A stretch of DNA of 64,000 nt from Phyllobacterium myrsinacearum (lineage in GTDB: Bacteria > Pseudomonadota > Alphaproteobacteria > Rhizobiales > Rhizobiaceae): the NCBI RefSeq assembly GCF_002980555.1, contig NZ_PVBT01000010.1, positions 124,001 to 188,000 on the forward strand, read 5' to 3'. A program made the translations under genes and the position numbers. The notes under the pieces are model-generated. The model did no database searches and was not told where the DNA came from. It was given only the letters and a program-made list of their open reading frames with translations. The stretch's first letter is position 1; each line of letters starts with the position of its first letter. Shown piece after piece: positions 47,594 to 58,518 of this stretch.

Positions 47594-50323
47594 TTGGCCG
47601 ACATGCCATTCACCGCAGAAACACCATCCTTTGAGCCTGACAGCCCGGCGCGCCCAACGCCGATGATGGAGCAATATATCGAGATCAAGGCGACCAATCC
47701 GGACAGCCTGCTGTTTTACCGGATGGGCGATTTCTACGAGCTGTTCTTCGACGATGCGATTGCTGCGTCGCGTGCACTCGGAATCACGCTGACCAAGCGC
47801 GGCAAGCATCTGGGCGAAGATATCCCCATGTGCGGCGTGCCGGTGCACGCGGCGGACGATTATCTGCAGAAGCTGATCATGCGCGGCTTCCGGGTGGCGG
47901 TCTGCGAACAGGTGGAAGACCCGGCCGAAGCACGCAAGCGCGGGTCGAAATCCGTGGTGAAGCGCGATGTCGTGCGGCTGGTCACCCCCGGCACGCTCAC
48001 TGAGGAAAAGCTGCTCGACCCCTCCGAAGCGAACTATCTCATGACGCTGGGCCGGGTGAAAGGCGCGGCGCAGGGGCAGTTCGCCCTCGCCTGGATCGAT
48101 ATTTCCACCGGCACCTTCCGGGTCAGCGAAACCGATCCGTCGCGGCTTCTGGCTGATATTCTGCGCGTCGATCCGCGGGAACTGATTGTCGCCGATCCGG
48201 TGTTTCATGATCCGGACCTGCGCCCGGTATTTGATGTCATCGGGCGCTCGGTCAGCCCGCAGCCGCCAAGCCTTTTCGACAGCGCCACAGCGGAAAACCG
48301 CATACAGCGCTATTTCGACGTGGCCACGCTCGACGGCTTCGGTCACTTTTCGCGCGCCGAACTGTCCGCCATATCAGGCGCTATCGCCTATGTGGAAAAG
48401 ACCCAGATTTCCGAACGCCCGCCACTGATGCGGCCCGAGCGGGAATCGGAAGGCTCCACGCTTTTCATCGACCCTGCCACCCGCGCCAATCTGGAAATGC
48501 TGCGCACCTTGTCGGGCAATCGCGACGGCAGCCTGCTCAAATCCATTGACCGCACGGTTACCGGCGGCGGTGCGCGGCTGCTGGCCGAGCGGCTGACCTC
48601 GCCGCTGACAAATCCTGCCGCCATCGCCGAGCGGCTCGATTCTGTCTCCTGCTTTCTCGCGGGCCAATCCCTCGCCGATCTGACCCGCGAAGCGTTGAAG
48701 GGCGTGCCGGACATGCCCCGCGCCCTGTCGCGTCTTGCCGTGGGACGCGGCGGCCCGCGTGATCTCGGCGCGCTGGCACGCGGCCTTGAAGCCGCAGCGC
48801 AGATCGCTTCATTCCTAGGCAGGGAAGTGCTTCCTGCTGAACTCTCTGCCGTTCGCGATTGTCTTGCCGGCCTGCCGGGCGATTTTGCCAGCCATCTGGA
48901 CCGCGCACTCGACGATGAACTGCCTCTGCTCAAGCGTGACGGCGGCTTCGTGCGGCCCGGCTATCACGCTGAACTCGATGAGATGCGCGCGTTGCGCGAC
49001 CACTCCCGCCGCATCATTGCCGGGCTCCAGGCCGATTACATGGACCTGACGGGCATCCGCTCGCTCAAGATCAAGCACAACAATGTGCTGGGCTATTTCA
49101 TCGAGGTCACGGCGAACAATGCATCCGTGATGACCGGCACGGACGAGGCCAAGGGCAAGTTCATCCATCGTCAGACCATCGCCAATGCGATGCGGTTTAC
49201 CACGACGGAGCTCGCCGAACTTGAAACCAAGATCGCCAATGCCGCCGAACGGGCGCTGTCGATCGAGCTTGGCATTTTCGACGTGCTGACCGGGGAAACG
49301 GTTGCCAATGCCGATGCAATCCGCGCCGGTGCCGCCGCGCTGGCAACCCTCGATGTCTCGGCGGGCCTCGCCGCCCTTGCCGAAGAGCAGGGCTATTGCT
49401 GCCCGCTGGTCGACAACAGTCTTGCCTTCGAGATCGTTGCCGGGCGTCACCCCGTTGTCGAACAGTCGCTGCGCCGTCAGGCCGCCAACCCGTTCGTTGC
49501 CAATGACTGCAATCTCACGCCCGAGGGTGCAGCCAAGGGGGCCATCTGGCTCCTGACCGGCCCGAACATGGGCGGTAAATCGACATTCCTGCGCCAGAAC
49601 GCGCTGATTGCCATTCTGGCGCAAATGGGGTCGTTCGTTCCGGCCGGTTCCGCCCATATCGGCATTGTCGACCGCCTGTTCTCGCGTGTCGGCGCATCGG
49701 ATGATCTGGCGCGCGGCCGTTCGACCTTCATGGTGGAGATGGTGGAAACCGCTGCCATCCTCAATCAGGCCAGCGACCATTCCCTGGTCATTCTCGATGA
49801 GATCGGCCGCGGCACGGCCACCTTCGACGGTCTTTCCATCGCCTGGGCAGCGGTGGAATATCTGCACGAAAAGAACCAGTGCCGGGCGATTTTTGCCACG
49901 CATTTCCACGAAATGACCTCACTCTCGGAAAAGCTGACGCGCCTGAGCAATGTCACCATGCGGGTCAAGGAATGGGACGGCGACGTCGTCTTCCTGCATG
50001 AGGTGGCCAAGGGCGCCGCTGACCGCTCCTACGGCGTGCAGGTGGCCCGGCTGGCCGGATTGCCGGAAGCCGTGGTCAATCGTGCCCGCGACGTTCTGCA
50101 TCAGCTGGAAGCCGGAGAGACATCGGGGAAGGCCGACAAGCTGATCGATGACCTGCCGCTGTTCTCGGTTGAGGTCAAACACGAGGCGAAAGCGCCTGCC
50201 AAGGGCAAGGACAGCGCGCTGCTGGCGGCCCTTTCGACAGTCAATCCCGATGAAATGACGCCGCGCGAAGCGCTTGATGCGCTCTACCGGTTGAAAGGCC
50301 TCGCCACAAACCCGACATCCTGA
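47594..50323 (+). CDS. mutS: DNA mismatch repair ATPase MutS
   Basis: A 909-residue mismatch sensor. The mismatch-probing F-x-E is F47-Y48-E49 in GDFYELF; the connector, lever and clamp domains follow; Walker [11 protein letters not shown] lies near 655-665, then FMVEMVETA and Walker [12 protein letters not shown], and a C-terminal dimerisation/MutL-contact region. I accept a TTG start at 47594 since AGGAG lies six bases upstream; the ATG three codons later would have 15-base spacing. A longer than usual N-terminal tail (about 30 residues) precedes the core. Confidence 0.97.
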   Translation: MADMPFTAETPSFEPDSPARPTPMMEQYIEIKATNPDSLLFYRMGDFYELFFDDAIAASRALGITLTKRGKHLGEDIPMCGVPVHAADDYLQKLIMRGFRVAVCEQVEDPAEARKRGSKSVVKRDVVRLVTPGTLTEEKLLDPSEANYLMTLGRVKGAAQGQFALAWIDISTGTFRVSETDPSRLLADILRVDPRELIVADPVFHDPDLRPVFDVIGRSVSPQPPSLFDSATAENRIQRYFDVATLDGFGHFSRAELSAISGAIAYVEKTQISERPPLMRPERESEGSTLFIDPATRANLEMLRTLSGNRDGSLLKSIDRTVTGGGARLLAERLTSPLTNPAAIAERLDSVSCFLAGQSLADLTREALKGVPDMPRALSRLAVGRGGPRDLGALARGLEAAAQIASFLGREVLPAELSAVRDCLAGLPGDFASHLDRALDDELPLLKRDGGFVRPGYHAELDEMRALRDHSRRIIAGLQADYMDLTGIRSLKIKHNNVLGYFIEVTANNASVMTGTDEAKGKFIHRQTIANAMRFTTTELAELETKIANAAERALSIELGIFDVLTGETVANADAIRAGAAALATLDVSAGLAALAEEQGYCCPLVDNSLAFEIVAGRHPVVEQSLRRQAANPFVANDCNLTPEGAAKGAIWLLTGPNMGGKSTFLRQNALIAILAQMGSFVPAGSAHIGIVDRLFSRVGASDDLARGRSTFMVEMVETAAILNQASDHSLVILDEIGRGTATFDGLSIAWAAVEYLHEKNQCRAIFATHFHEMTSLSEKLTRLSNVTMRVKEWDGDVVFLHEVAKGAADRSYGVQVARLAGLPEAVVNRARDVLHQLEAGETSGKADKLIDDLPLFSVEVKHEAKAPAKGKDSALLAALSTVNPDEMTPREALDALYRLKGLATNPTS

Positions 50324-50331
50324 ACGTATTG

Positions 50332-50347
50332 GGGGCACACTTGCCCC
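50332..50347 (+). other. Small hairpin after mutS
   Basis: GGGGCA / TGCCCC with loop CACT begins nine bases after the mutS stop. No T-run follows, so it is only a weak terminator candidate in the gap before glnD. Confidence 0.25.
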
Positions 50348-50435
50348 TGGCGGACACAGTGTCTTCAAAGGTAAGCATTTCGTTTATGGCAAATACAGGC
50401 TATAGCGTGCGGCCATCATTCATAAAGTCGTGTTC

Positions 50436-53246
50436 ATGAGCGCAGACCTGAAACTGGAACAGATCGTCAGTCCGGCCAAACTTCATCGTCAGTTTGAAGA
50501 CCTGGTCAAGGCGGCAAAGACACAAGGCGCCGCTTCCGTCAATCGCAATGACGTGCTGCAGCTCCTGAAAGAGACGCTTGGTTCGGGTCGCAAGACCGCC
50601 GAGGAGATGCTGAAAAAGGACGGCGGCGGCACACGCTGCTCCGTGCGCCTGTCCTATCTCATGGATCAGATCATTTCGGCGCTCTACGATTTTGCGATCA
50701 CCCATGTCTATCATTCGGTCAATCCATCCACGGCGGAACGGATGACCGTGGTGGCCGTTGGCGGCTACGGCCGCGGTGGACTGGCGCCCGGTTCCGATAT
50801 CGACCTTTTGTTCCTGCTGCCCTACAAGCAGACCCCGTGGGGTGAGCAGGTGGTCGAGTATATCCTCTACATGCTGTGGGATATGGGCCTGAAGGTCGGG
50901 CATGCCACACGCAATGTCGATGAATCCATCCGCCAGTCGCTCGCCGACATGACCATCCGCACCAGCATCCTTGAAGCACGCTATGTCTGCGGCAATGACG
51001 AGCTTTTCACCACATTGGTGCGCCGCTTCGATACGGAAGTCGTCAAGGGAACGGGACCGGCCTTCATCGAGGCCAAGCTGACCGAGCGCAACGAACGGCA
51101 CCGCAAGGCCGGTGCGACCCGCTATCTCGTCGAACCGAACGTCAAGGAAGGCAAGGGCGGCCAGCGTGACCTGCACACGCTTTTCTGGATCGCCAAATAT
51201 TATTACCACGTCAAGACCAGCGACGAACTGGTCAAGCTCGGGGTGCTGTCGCGCGCCGAGCACAATATTTTCCGCAAGGCCGAAGACCTCTTATGGGCCG
51301 TGCGCTGCCATATGCACTTCTACACGGGCAAGGCAGAGGAGCGCTTGTCCTTCGACATCCAGAGCGAGATTGCCCAGCGGCTCGGCTATACGGCACATCC
51401 GGGCCAGCGCGATGTCGAGCGCTTCATGAAGCACTATTTCCTCGTCGCCAAGGAAGTGGGCGACCTCACACGCATCATCTGCGCCGCGCTCGAAGAAGAG
51501 CAGGCAAAACATGTTCCCGGTTTCAACCGGATTTTCCTCACCTTCTCGCGCCGCAAGCGCAAACTGCCGGGAACGTCGGATTTCGTCGTCGACAACCACC
51601 GCATCACCATTGCCAATGACGGTGTTTTCCAGAAAGACCCGGTCAACCTTATCCGCCTGTTTCATCTGGCCGACCTGCATGGCCTTGAGCTTCATCCCGA
51701 TGCGATGCAGCTGGTGACCCGGTCCCTGTCGCTGATCAAGGCGGATTTGCGCGAAAATCCCGAGGCCAACCGCCTGTTCCTTGAAATCCTGACCTCCGAG
51801 CGCAACCCGGAGCTTATCCTGCGGCGCATGAATGAATCCGGTGTTCTCGGCAAGTTCATCCCGGATTTCGGCAAGGTCGTCGCGATGATGCAGTTCAACA
51901 TGTATCATCACTACACGGTCGACGAGCATCTCTTGCGCTGCATCGCCGTGCTTTCGGAGATTGATCACGGCGACCTCAGCAATGAACATCCGCTGGCCAA
52001 CCAGATCATGCCGGCGCTGAAAAAGGACCGCAAACTCCTCTATGTCGCCCTGCTGCTGCACGATATCGCCAAGGGCCGGCCGGAAGACCACTCCCTCGCC
52101 GGTGCGCGCATCGCCAAACGCATCTGTCCGCGCCTGGGCCTGTCCAAGTCCGACACGGAAACCGTGTCGTGGCTGGTCGAACAGCACCTGACCATGAGCA
52201 TGGTCGCCCAGTCGCGCGATCTCAACGACCGCAAGACCATTGAGGACTTTGCTGAAATCGTCCAGACGCTTGACCGGATGAAACTGCTCCTGATCCTCAC
52301 CGTCTGCGATATCAAGGCGGTCGGGCCGGGCGTGTGGAACGGTTGGAAGGGCCAGCTGCTGCGCACCCTGTTCTACGAAACCGAACTGATGCTGACCGGC
52401 GGCTTCTCGGAAGTGTCGCGCAAGGAACGCACCGACCACGCCCGTGCACAGTTGGAGCACGCCCTGTCATCCTGGCCGCAGGTCGAGCGCCAGTCCTATC
52501 TTGCCCTGCATTATCAGAACTATTTGCTGACGGTCAGTCTTGATGACCAGATTCGCCATGCCACTTTCGTGCGCGAATCCGACAGTTCGGAAAAGACGCT
52601 GGCGACCATGGTCAAAACCCATGACTTCGAGGGCGTTACCGAAATCACCGTGCTTTCGCCCGACCATCCGCGCCTTCTGTCGATCATTGCCGGTGCCTGC
52701 GCTGCGGCCGGCGCTAATATTGTCGACGCGCAGATTTTCACCACCAGTGATGGCCGTGCGCTCGATACGATCCTGATCAGCCGCGAATTTCCGACCGACG
52801 ACGACGAGCGCCGCCGCGCCATGCGGGTGGGGCGCCTGATCGAGGATGTGCTGTCCGGCAAATCCTACCTGCCGGAGATGCTGGCGTCGCGCACCAAGCC
52901 GAAACGCGCGGTCAAGGCGTTCCGCATCACGCCACGCGTCGAAATCAACAACACGCTGTCGAACAAGTTTACCGTCATCGAGGTCGAAGGGCTGGACCGT
53001 CCGGGCCTGCTCTCCGAGATAACAGGCGTCATTTCCGATCTGTCGCTCGACATCGCCTCGGCGCATGTGACGACATTCGGCGAAAAGGTCATCGACGTGT
53101 TCTACGTGACCGATCTTGTCGGCCACCAGGTCACCAATGGGGCGCGGCAGAACCGCATCCGCAAGAAGCTGCTCGCCCTGTTCGGCGAAGGCGATATCAC
53201 CACGGCCCAGCCACAGCGGCATAACATCCTGATGTCGGCAGAATAG
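50436..53246 (+). CDS. glnD: PII uridylyltransferase/uridylyl-removing enzyme
   Basis: A bifunctional glutamine sensor that uridylylates PII proteins when nitrogen is short and removes UMP when glutamine is high. The about 936-residue protein has the nucleotidyltransferase site [20 protein letters not shown] near residues 107-126, a GlnD linker, an HD domain ([10 protein letters not shown], then [14 protein letters not shown]) for UMP removal, and two C-terminal ACT domains ([18 protein letters not shown] and [18 protein letters not shown]) that bind glutamine. Start: ATG 50436 ([10 protein letters not shown]) is preferred over the GTG two codons before; no strong ribosome site is visible. 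Confidence 0.96.
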   Translation: MSADLKLEQIVSPAKLHRQFEDLVKAAKTQGAASVNRNDVLQLLKETLGSGRKTAEEMLKKDGGGTRCSVRLSYLMDQIISALYDFAITHVYHSVNPSTAERMTVVAVGGYGRGGLAPGSDIDLLFLLPYKQTPWGEQVVEYILYMLWDMGLKVGHATRNVDESIRQSLADMTIRTSILEARYVCGNDELFTTLVRRFDTEVVKGTGPAFIEAKLTERNERHRKAGATRYLVEPNVKEGKGGQRDLHTLFWIAKYYYHVKTSDELVKLGVLSRAEHNIFRKAEDLLWAVRCHMHFYTGKAEERLSFDIQSEIAQRLGYTAHPGQRDVERFMKHYFLVAKEVGDLTRIICAALEEEQAKHVPGFNRIFLTFSRRKRKLPGTSDFVVDNHRITIANDGVFQKDPVNLIRLFHLADLHGLELHPDAMQLVTRSLSLIKADLRENPEANRLFLEILTSERNPELILRRMNESGVLGKFIPDFGKVVAMMQFNMYHHYTVDEHLLRCIAVLSEIDHGDLSNEHPLANQIMPALKKDRKLLYVALLLHDIAKGRPEDHSLAGARIAKRICPRLGLSKSDTETVSWLVEQHLTMSMVAQSRDLNDRKTIEDFAEIVQTLDRMKLLLILTVCDIKAVGPGVWNGWKGQLLRTLFYETELMLTGGFSEVSRKERTDHARAQLEHALSSWPQVERQSYLALHYQNYLLTVSLDDQIRHATFVRESDSSEKTLATMVKTHDFEGVTEITVLSPDHPRLLSIIAGACAAAGANIVDAQIFTTSDGRALDTILISREFPTDDDERRRAMRVGRLIEDVLSGKSYLPEMLASRTKPKRAVKAFRITPRVEINNTLSNKFTVIEVEGLDRPGLLSEITGVISDLSLDIASAHVTTFGEKVIDVFYVTDLVGHQVTNGARQNRIRKKLLALFGEGDITTAQPQRHNILMSAE

Positions 53247-53283
53247 GTTCAGCACCCATGTTTATTCGGAATCTGGAACAGAT

Positions 53284-54882
53284 ATGAGTCTGGTCAAAAA
53301 ATTCGCGACGGTGGCCTCCGGCACCCTGATGAGCCGTGTCTTCGGGCTGACGCGTGAAATGCTGATGGCAGCGGCCCTTGGCACCGGCCCCGTCGCCGAT
53401 GCCTTCAACGCCGCCTTCCGTTTCCCCAACACCTTTCGCCGCCTGTTTGCCGAAGGCGCGTTCAACGCCGCCTTCGTCCCGCTGTTTGCAAAGGAGATCG
53501 AAGCCAACGGCATGGAAGGCGCAAAGCGCTTTTCCGAAGAAGTGTTCGGCGTCCTGTTCACCGTCCTGATGGCACTGACCATTCTGATGGAATTGTCGAT
53601 GCCGCTGATCGTGCGCACGGTGATCGCGCCGGGCTTCCTCGACGACCCGCTGAAGTTCGGCAATACGGTATCGATGGCGATCATCATGTTTCCCTATCTC
53701 GCCTGCATGTCGCTGGCAGCCATGATGAGCGGCATGCTGAATTCGCTGCACCGCTATTTTGCAGCCGCCGTCGCGCCGGTTTTCCTCAATGTCATCCTGA
53801 TCGGCGTGCTTGCCTATGCCTGGTACAAGGGCCATGACGGCATCAAGATCGGTTACGGCCTGTCCTGGGGCGTCATGGCTGCCGGACTGGTGCAGCTGGC
53901 AATCGTCTGGTTTGCCGTGCGCAATGCCGGCATTTCCATCGGCTTCCGGCTGCCGCACTTCACGCCGAATGTGCGGCGCCTCTTGGTGCTGGCCCTGCCC
54001 GCCGCCATCACCGGCGGCATTACCCAGATCAATCTTCTGGTGAACACCAACATCGCCTCCGGCAAGGAGGGTGCGGTAACCTCGCTCGCCAATGCGGACC
54101 GCGTCTATCAGTTGCCCCTCGGCGTGGTGGGCATTGCCGTTGCAACGGTGCTGCTGCCCGAGCTTGCCCGTGCATTGCGCTCCGGCAATCTCAGGGAGGC
54201 CGGCAGCCTGCAGAACCGGTCGGTGGAGTTCATCCTGTTTCTGACACTCCCTGCGGCGGCGGCGCTGCTTGTCATGTCCGAACCGATCATCCGCCTGCTG
54301 CTCGAGCGCGGCGAGTTCACCGCCGAATCGACGCGGCGCGTGTCCAACATTCTCGCCGTCTATGGCCTTGGCCTGCCTGCCTTCGTGCTGATCAAGGCGT
54401 TCATTCCCGGCTTCTTTGCCCGCGAAGACACCAAGACACCGATGATCTACGCGGCGGTTTCCGTGGTGATCAATGTCGGCATGGCACTGACGCTGTTTCC
54501 GCTGATGGCCGAAACCGGCATTGCCACGGCTGAGGTGACGGCCGGGTGGGTCAACGCCGTTCTTCTCTTCGCAACACTGGTGTGGCGGGGGCACTGGGGC
54601 CGCGATATTCCGCTGCTCACGCGTATTCCGCGCCTGATCTTTTCGGCGGGCGCCATGGCTTTTGCCCTGTATTACGCCATCCATTGGGCAGCACCCTATC
54701 TCGCATCGCATACGCCGGTGCATATCCAGGCGCCGGTCGTCTTCGGCCTGATCCTTCTGTCGATGGTCGTCTACTTCGCGTTGGCCTTTGCAACCGGCGG
54801 CGCCAGTTTCGGCATGATCCGCCGCAATGTGAAACGCGGTTCCAAGGCGCCGCCACCGCCGCCGGAGGGCCCCGCAGCATGA
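53284..54882 (+). CDS. murJ: Lipid II flippase MurJ
   Basis: A 532-residue MOP-superfamily membrane protein with about 14 helices that flips lipid II to the periplasm for peptidoglycan synthesis. The N-terminus shows the family's SRVFGLTREMLMAAALG and FRFPNTFRRLFAEGAFNAAF, including the conserved arginines and the RRLFAEGAF motif. It follows glnD by 37 bases. The stop overlaps the VOC-protein start by four bases. A short Pro-rich tail ends the protein. Confidence 0.95.
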   Translation: MSLVKKFATVASGTLMSRVFGLTREMLMAAALGTGPVADAFNAAFRFPNTFRRLFAEGAFNAAFVPLFAKEIEANGMEGAKRFSEEVFGVLFTVLMALTILMELSMPLIVRTVIAPGFLDDPLKFGNTVSMAIIMFPYLACMSLAAMMSGMLNSLHRYFAAAVAPVFLNVILIGVLAYAWYKGHDGIKIGYGLSWGVMAAGLVQLAIVWFAVRNAGISIGFRLPHFTPNVRRLLVLALPAAITGGITQINLLVNTNIASGKEGAVTSLANADRVYQLPLGVVGIAVATVLLPELARALRSGNLREAGSLQNRSVEFILFLTLPAAAALLVMSEPIIRLLLERGEFTAESTRRVSNILAVYGLGLPAFVLIKAFIPGFFAREDTKTPMIYAAVSVVINVGMALTLFPLMAETGIATAEVTAGWVNAVLLFATLVWRGHWGRDIPLLTRIPRLIFSAGAMAFALYYAIHWAAPYLASHTPVHIQAPVVFGLILLSMVVYFALAFATGGASFGMIRRNVKRGSKAPPPPPEGPAA

Positions 54883-55265
54883 GCCGCCACATCGGCATGG
54901 TCACGCTTGTCGTGCGCGATTACGACGAGGCGATTGCCTGGTACACCGGGGTACTCGGCTTTTCCCTGATCAGCGACACCGCCCTGTCCCCGGCCAAGCG
55001 CTGGGTTGTCGTGGCGCCGGAAAAAGACGGGGCAAAAATCCTGCTTGCACGGGCCGATAACCCTGCGCAAACCGCCAGCATCGGCAATCAGACCGGCGGC
55101 CGGGTTGCGCTGTTTCTCCATACGGACGATTTCGCCGCAGATCACGCCGCGATGGTCAGGGCCGGCGTGCATTTTCTCGAGGAACCGCGCCATGAGACCT
55201 ATGGCAGCGTCGCGGTGTTTGAAGATCTTTATGGCAACACCTGGGATCTCTTGCAGCTCAAATAG
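54879..55265 (+). CDS. VOC-family (glyoxalase-like) protein
   Basis: A 128-residue single-chain vicinal-oxygen-chelate protein. Residues start SRHIGMVTLVVRDYDEAIAW and run through LHTDDFAADHAAMVRAG to VAVFEDLYGNTWDLLQ; the histidine in HIGMV and the glutamate in VFEDLYG could be metal ligands. Substrate unknown; relatives include glyoxalases, fosfomycin-type thiol transferases and dioxygenases. The ATG at 54879 overlaps the murJ stop; the open frame upstream lies inside murJ and is not used. Confidence 0.85.
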   Translation: MSRHIGMVTLVVRDYDEAIAWYTGVLGFSLISDTALSPAKRWVVVAPEKDGAKILLARADNPAQTASIGNQTGGRVALFLHTDDFAADHAAMVRAGVHFLEEPRHETYGSVAVFEDLYGNTWDLLQLK

Positions 55266-55374
55266 CCTTCGCCGCCCCGATAGGGCTTGAATAGAGCGCC
55301 CTGCTCTGCCAAAACCTCCTCTCCATTGCCACCGGGCCGGAACGGCCTGGTCCCCGAACGATCAAGGACTGTTC

Positions 55375-56454
55375 ATGAGCACGTTTGAGCCGCTCGTCTT
55401 TTCCGGTGTCCAGCCAACCGGTAATCTGCATCTCGGTAATTATCTGGGAGCGGTGCGGCGTTGGGTTGCCTTGCAGGAAAACAACAATTGCATTTACTGC
55501 GTGGTCGACCAGCATGCCATCACGCAGGCGGTTTCCGTCTGGGGCGGCCCGGCTGAACTGCAGCGCAACACGCGCGAAGTAACCGCCGCGTTCCTTGCCG
55601 CCGGCATCGATGCCAGGAAGCATATTGTCTTCAATCAGAGCCGCGTGCGTCAGCATGCCGAGCTTGCCTGGGTGTTCAATTGCGTCGCGCGCATGGGCTG
55701 GCTGAACCGCATGACCCAGTTCAAGGACAAGGCAGGCAAGGACCGCGAGAACGCCTCGGTCGGCCTCTTCGCCTACCCCAACCTGATGGCGGCTGATATT
55801 CTCGTCTACCGCGCCACCCATGTGCCGGTGGGCGAAGACCAGAAGCAGCATCTGGAGCTGACGCGCGACATCGCCCAGAAGTTCAACACGGACTTCTCCG
55901 ATCGCATTGCGGAACTCGGCCTTGGCATCGAGACCCAGTCCGGCGATGAAACGATCCGCAGCTTTTTCCCGCTGACCGAGCCGGTCATCGGCGGTCCGGC
56001 GGCGCGGGTGATGAGCCTGCGCGACGGCACGAAGAAGATGTCGAAATCCGATCCGTCTGACCTGTCGCGCATCAACCTGACCGACGACGAGGACACGATT
56101 TCGAAAAAAATCCGCAAGGCAAAGACGGATTCCGAGCCCTTGCCATCCGATATCGAGGGGCTGAACGACCGCCCGGAAGCCGACAATCTCGTCGGAATCT
56201 ATGCCGCCCTGACCGATACGGACAAGGCCGGCGTCATCCGCGATTTCGGTGGCCAGCAGTTCTCCGTGTTCAAGCCGGCGCTGGCCGATCTGGCCGTGGC
56301 GAAGCTCGCGCCGATTGCCAGCGAGATGCGCCGTCTGTCGGCCGATACCGCCTATATCGATTCCGTCCTCAAGGATGGCGGCGAGCGTGCAGCTATATTG
56401 GCGGAGAAGACGATGCGCAATGTGCGTGATATTGTCGGATTCCTTCAGGATTAG
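55375..56454 (+). CDS. trpS: Tryptophanyl-tRNA synthetase
   Basis: A 359-residue class I synthetase that charges tRNA-Trp. The HIGH-like signature is in [16 protein letters not shown] near residues 14-28 and the KMSKS loop is exact at 221-225. Other TrpS segments are DQHAITQAV and the dimer-forming [20 protein letters not shown]. It is in the murJ-VOC-trpS-usp-nfuA run, 109 bases after the VOC gene. Confidence 0.97.
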   Translation: MSTFEPLVFSGVQPTGNLHLGNYLGAVRRWVALQENNNCIYCVVDQHAITQAVSVWGGPAELQRNTREVTAAFLAAGIDARKHIVFNQSRVRQHAELAWVFNCVARMGWLNRMTQFKDKAGKDRENASVGLFAYPNLMAADILVYRATHVPVGEDQKQHLELTRDIAQKFNTDFSDRIAELGLGIETQSGDETIRSFFPLTEPVIGGPAARVMSLRDGTKKMSKSDPSDLSRINLTDDEDTISKKIRKAKTDSEPLPSDIEGLNDRPEADNLVGIYAALTDTDKAGVIRDFGGQQFSVFKPALADLAVAKLAPIASEMRRLSADTAYIDSVLKDGGERAAILAEKTMRNVRDIVGFLQD

Positions 56455-56481
56455 GCTCAACAGTCAGGGCAGGTTGAACAG

Positions 56482-56970
56482 ATGGTATCAAGACGTCTCA
56501 GCCGCGAAGCAGGACATCGCCGCAAGTTTCTGGCGATCATCGACGAAACGCCGGAATGCGAGCGGGCGGTTGCCTATGCCTCGCGCCGCGCCAAGACCAC
56601 GAACGGCGTGCTGGTCCTGCTGTTTGTCATCGATTCCGCCGACTTCCAGCAGTTTCTCGGGGTCGAGCAGATCATGCGGGCGGAAGCCGAGGAACGGGCG
56701 CATTCGACACTGAGCAAGTTTGCCGCTTCGGTGCGGGAAACCATCAATATCGAATCCGAGCTTGTGGTGCGGGAAGGCATTACCTCCGAACAGATCCAGA
56801 AGCTCATCGAGGAAGACCAGGATATCGCCATTCTGGTTCTGGCGGCCGGTTCCGGCAAGGAGGGCCCGGGCCCGCTGGTCCAGACCCTGGCCGGGCGTGA
56901 ATCCTTCTCCATTCCGGTCACCGTTGTGCCCTACAATCTCTCAAACGAGGATATTGATGCAATCACATGA
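56482..56970 (+). CDS. Universal stress protein family protein
   Basis: A 162-residue UspA-domain protein. The first strand begins KFLAIIDETPECERAVAYAS and the C-terminal part reads ILVLAAGSGKEGPGPLVQTL then SIPVTVVPYNLS. The usual ATP-binding G-2x-G-9x-G(S/T) pattern is only partly recognisable, so ATP binding is uncertain. It lies between trpS and nfuA, 27 bases after trpS. Its function is unknown beyond a general link to stress survival. Confidence 0.88.
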   Translation: MVSRRLSREAGHRRKFLAIIDETPECERAVAYASRRAKTTNGVLVLLFVIDSADFQQFLGVEQIMRAEAEERAHSTLSKFAASVRETINIESELVVREGITSEQIQKLIEEDQDIAILVLAAGSGKEGPGPLVQTLAGRESFSIPVTVVPYNLSNEDIDAIT

Positions 56971-57070
56971 TTGCATCTTGAAACCGTGATACACTCTTGC
57001 CTTGAAGAGACTGGCCGAAAGGCCTATATGCCTTTGAACCGTTCTAAACTAGACACGCGAGATATCCGCC

Positions 57071-57649
57071 ATGTTCATTCAGACAGAAGCAACGCCCAAC
57101 CCGGCGACCTTGAAATTCCTGCCTGGCAAGGTTGTGCTTGAGGAAGGCACGGCGGACTTCCGCGATGCGGCAACCGCTTCGGAAGCGTCGCAGCTTGCCG
57201 CCAAGATTTTTGCCGTTCCCGGCGTAACCGGCGTGTTCTTCGGTTATGATTTCGTTACCGTCACCAAGGCCGAAGGCCCGGAATGGCAGCATCTGAAGCC
57301 TGCCATCCTCGGCGCGATCATGGAACACTTCATGTCCGGCGCGCCTGTCATGGCAAGCGCGACATCGGTTGCGGCGACAGCCCAGCTCGAAGGCGACGGC
57401 GAGTTCTTCGACACGGCGGACACCGAGATCGTCGATACGATCAAGGAACTGCTGGAGACCCGCGTACGCCCTGCCGTGGCGCAGGATGGCGGTGACATCA
57501 CGTTCCGCGGCTTCGAGAACGGCACGGTTTACCTGCACATGAAGGGCGCCTGCTCCGGCTGCCCGTCGTCAACCGCAACGTTGAAACACGGCATCCAGAA
57601 CCTCCTGAAGCATTTCGTGCCCGAAGTTCAACAGGTCGAAGCGATCTAA
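57071..57649 (+). CDS. nfuA: NfuA-type Fe-S cluster carrier
   Basis: A 192-residue protein with an N-terminal Nfu domain (MFIQTEATPNPATLKFLPGK) and a C-terminal NifU domain with the cluster ligands C161 and C164 in CSGCPSS. It carries [4Fe-4S] clusters to target enzymes, working downstream of the assembly scaffold. The N-terminal form here is the alphaproteobacterial/mitochondrial Nfu1 type. It ends the plus-strand cluster with a strong terminator 17 bases later. Together with mrp it is the second Fe-S carrier in the window. Confidence 0.95.
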   Translation: MFIQTEATPNPATLKFLPGKVVLEEGTADFRDAATASEASQLAAKIFAVPGVTGVFFGYDFVTVTKAEGPEWQHLKPAILGAIMEHFMSGAPVMASATSVAATAQLEGDGEFFDTADTEIVDTIKELLETRVRPAVAQDGGDITFRGFENGTVYLHMKGACSGCPSSTATLKHGIQNLLKHFVPEVQQVEAI

Positions 57650-57666
57650 CGCGCTTCCCGATATTG

Positions 57667-57703
57667 ATAATGAAAAGGCCGCTTGATGCGGCCTTTTCAT
57701 TAT
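57667..57703. terminator. 16-bp-stem bidirectional terminator between nfuA and xylG
   Basis: Arms ATAATGAAAAGGCCGC and GCGGCCTTTTCATTAT are perfect, with loop TTGAT. It contains T-tracts on both strands and serves the convergent nfuA and xylG. Confidence 0.93.
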
Positions 57704-57725
57704 TCACCTATAGCGGTTGCAATTG

Positions 57726-58505
57726 TCAGTTGACGGCGCCGGGTCCGGGTATCGCGCCGGGCGGGCATTTGCCGAGGATGATCATCCCAAGCACTTCATC
57801 CTCGGTGACATCCCCTACCTTGGCGGTACCAACCACCTGGCCGTTTTTCATGACGGCCACCCGGTCGGCGAGATGAAAGACATCGTGGATGTCATGACTG
57901 ATCAGGAAGATGCCGATGCCTTCGCTCTTCAGCTGCTTGATCAGCTCGCCCACCTGCGCGGTTTCCTGCGGCCCAAGCGCCGCCGTCGGCTCGTCCATGA
58001 TCAGGATGCGGGCGTTGAACAGGATCGCCCGGGCGATGGCCACGGACTGGCGCTGCCCGCCGGACAGGGCCTTGACCGGATCCTTGAAGCGCTGGAAGCG
58101 TGGATTGAGCCGCCCCATCACTTCGCGCGCGCTGTGCTCCATGGCCACGTCATCGAGCGTGCCCCACGGCGTCATCAGTTCACGCCCGAGATAGAGATTG
58201 GCGGCCGTATCGACATTGTCGGCCAGCGCCAGCGTCTGGTAGATCGTCTCGATGCCATAGGCCTTGGCATCGCGCGGATTGCCGATCGAGGCTTCCTCGC
58301 CATTGACCTTGATCGTGCCGCTGTCGCGCTTGTAGGCGCCGGACAGGATCTTGATCAGTGTCGATTTGCCGGCGCCGTTGTGGCCGAGCAGGGCCACGAC
58401 TTCGCCGGGGTAGAGATTGACGGACGCACCGTCGACCGCGCGGATACCGCCGAATGCGATCGAAATATTGTCCATGTCGATGAGGGGTGTCTGTGCAGTG
58501 GTCAT
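57726..58505 (-). CDS. xylG: Xylose ABC transporter ATPase, half-size XylG type
   Basis: A 259-residue sugar ABC ATPase with one nucleotide-binding domain: Walker [10 protein letters not shown] (41-49), signature [14 protein letters not shown], Walker [12 protein letters not shown] and H-loop in ISHDIHD. E. coli XylG is about twice this size with two such domains; the short form is common among rhizobial sugar importers and would need to dimerise. It is the last gene of xylF-xylH-xylG, 13 bases after xylH. D-xylose as substrate rests on the adjacent xylR, xylB and xylA. Confidence 0.9.
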   Translation of the reverse strand: MTTAQTPLIDMDNISIAFGGIRAVDGASVNLYPGEVVALLGHNGAGKSTLIKILSGAYKRDSGTIKVNGEEASIGNPRDAKAYGIETIYQTLALADNVDTAANLYLGRELMTPWGTLDDVAMEHSAREVMGRLNPRFQRFKDPVKALSGGQRQSVAIARAILFNARILIMDEPTAALGPQETAQVGELIKQLKSEGIGIFLISHDIHDVFHLADRVAVMKNGQVVGTAKVGDVTEDEVLGMIILGKCPPGAIPGPGAVN

Positions 58506-58518
58506 GATCTTTCCTCCC

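Noticed and set aside
54546-54878. N-terminal extension of the VOC-protein frame inside murJ
   Set aside because: It is out of frame with murJ coding and has no VOC features; the ATGA overlap start at 54879 fits.
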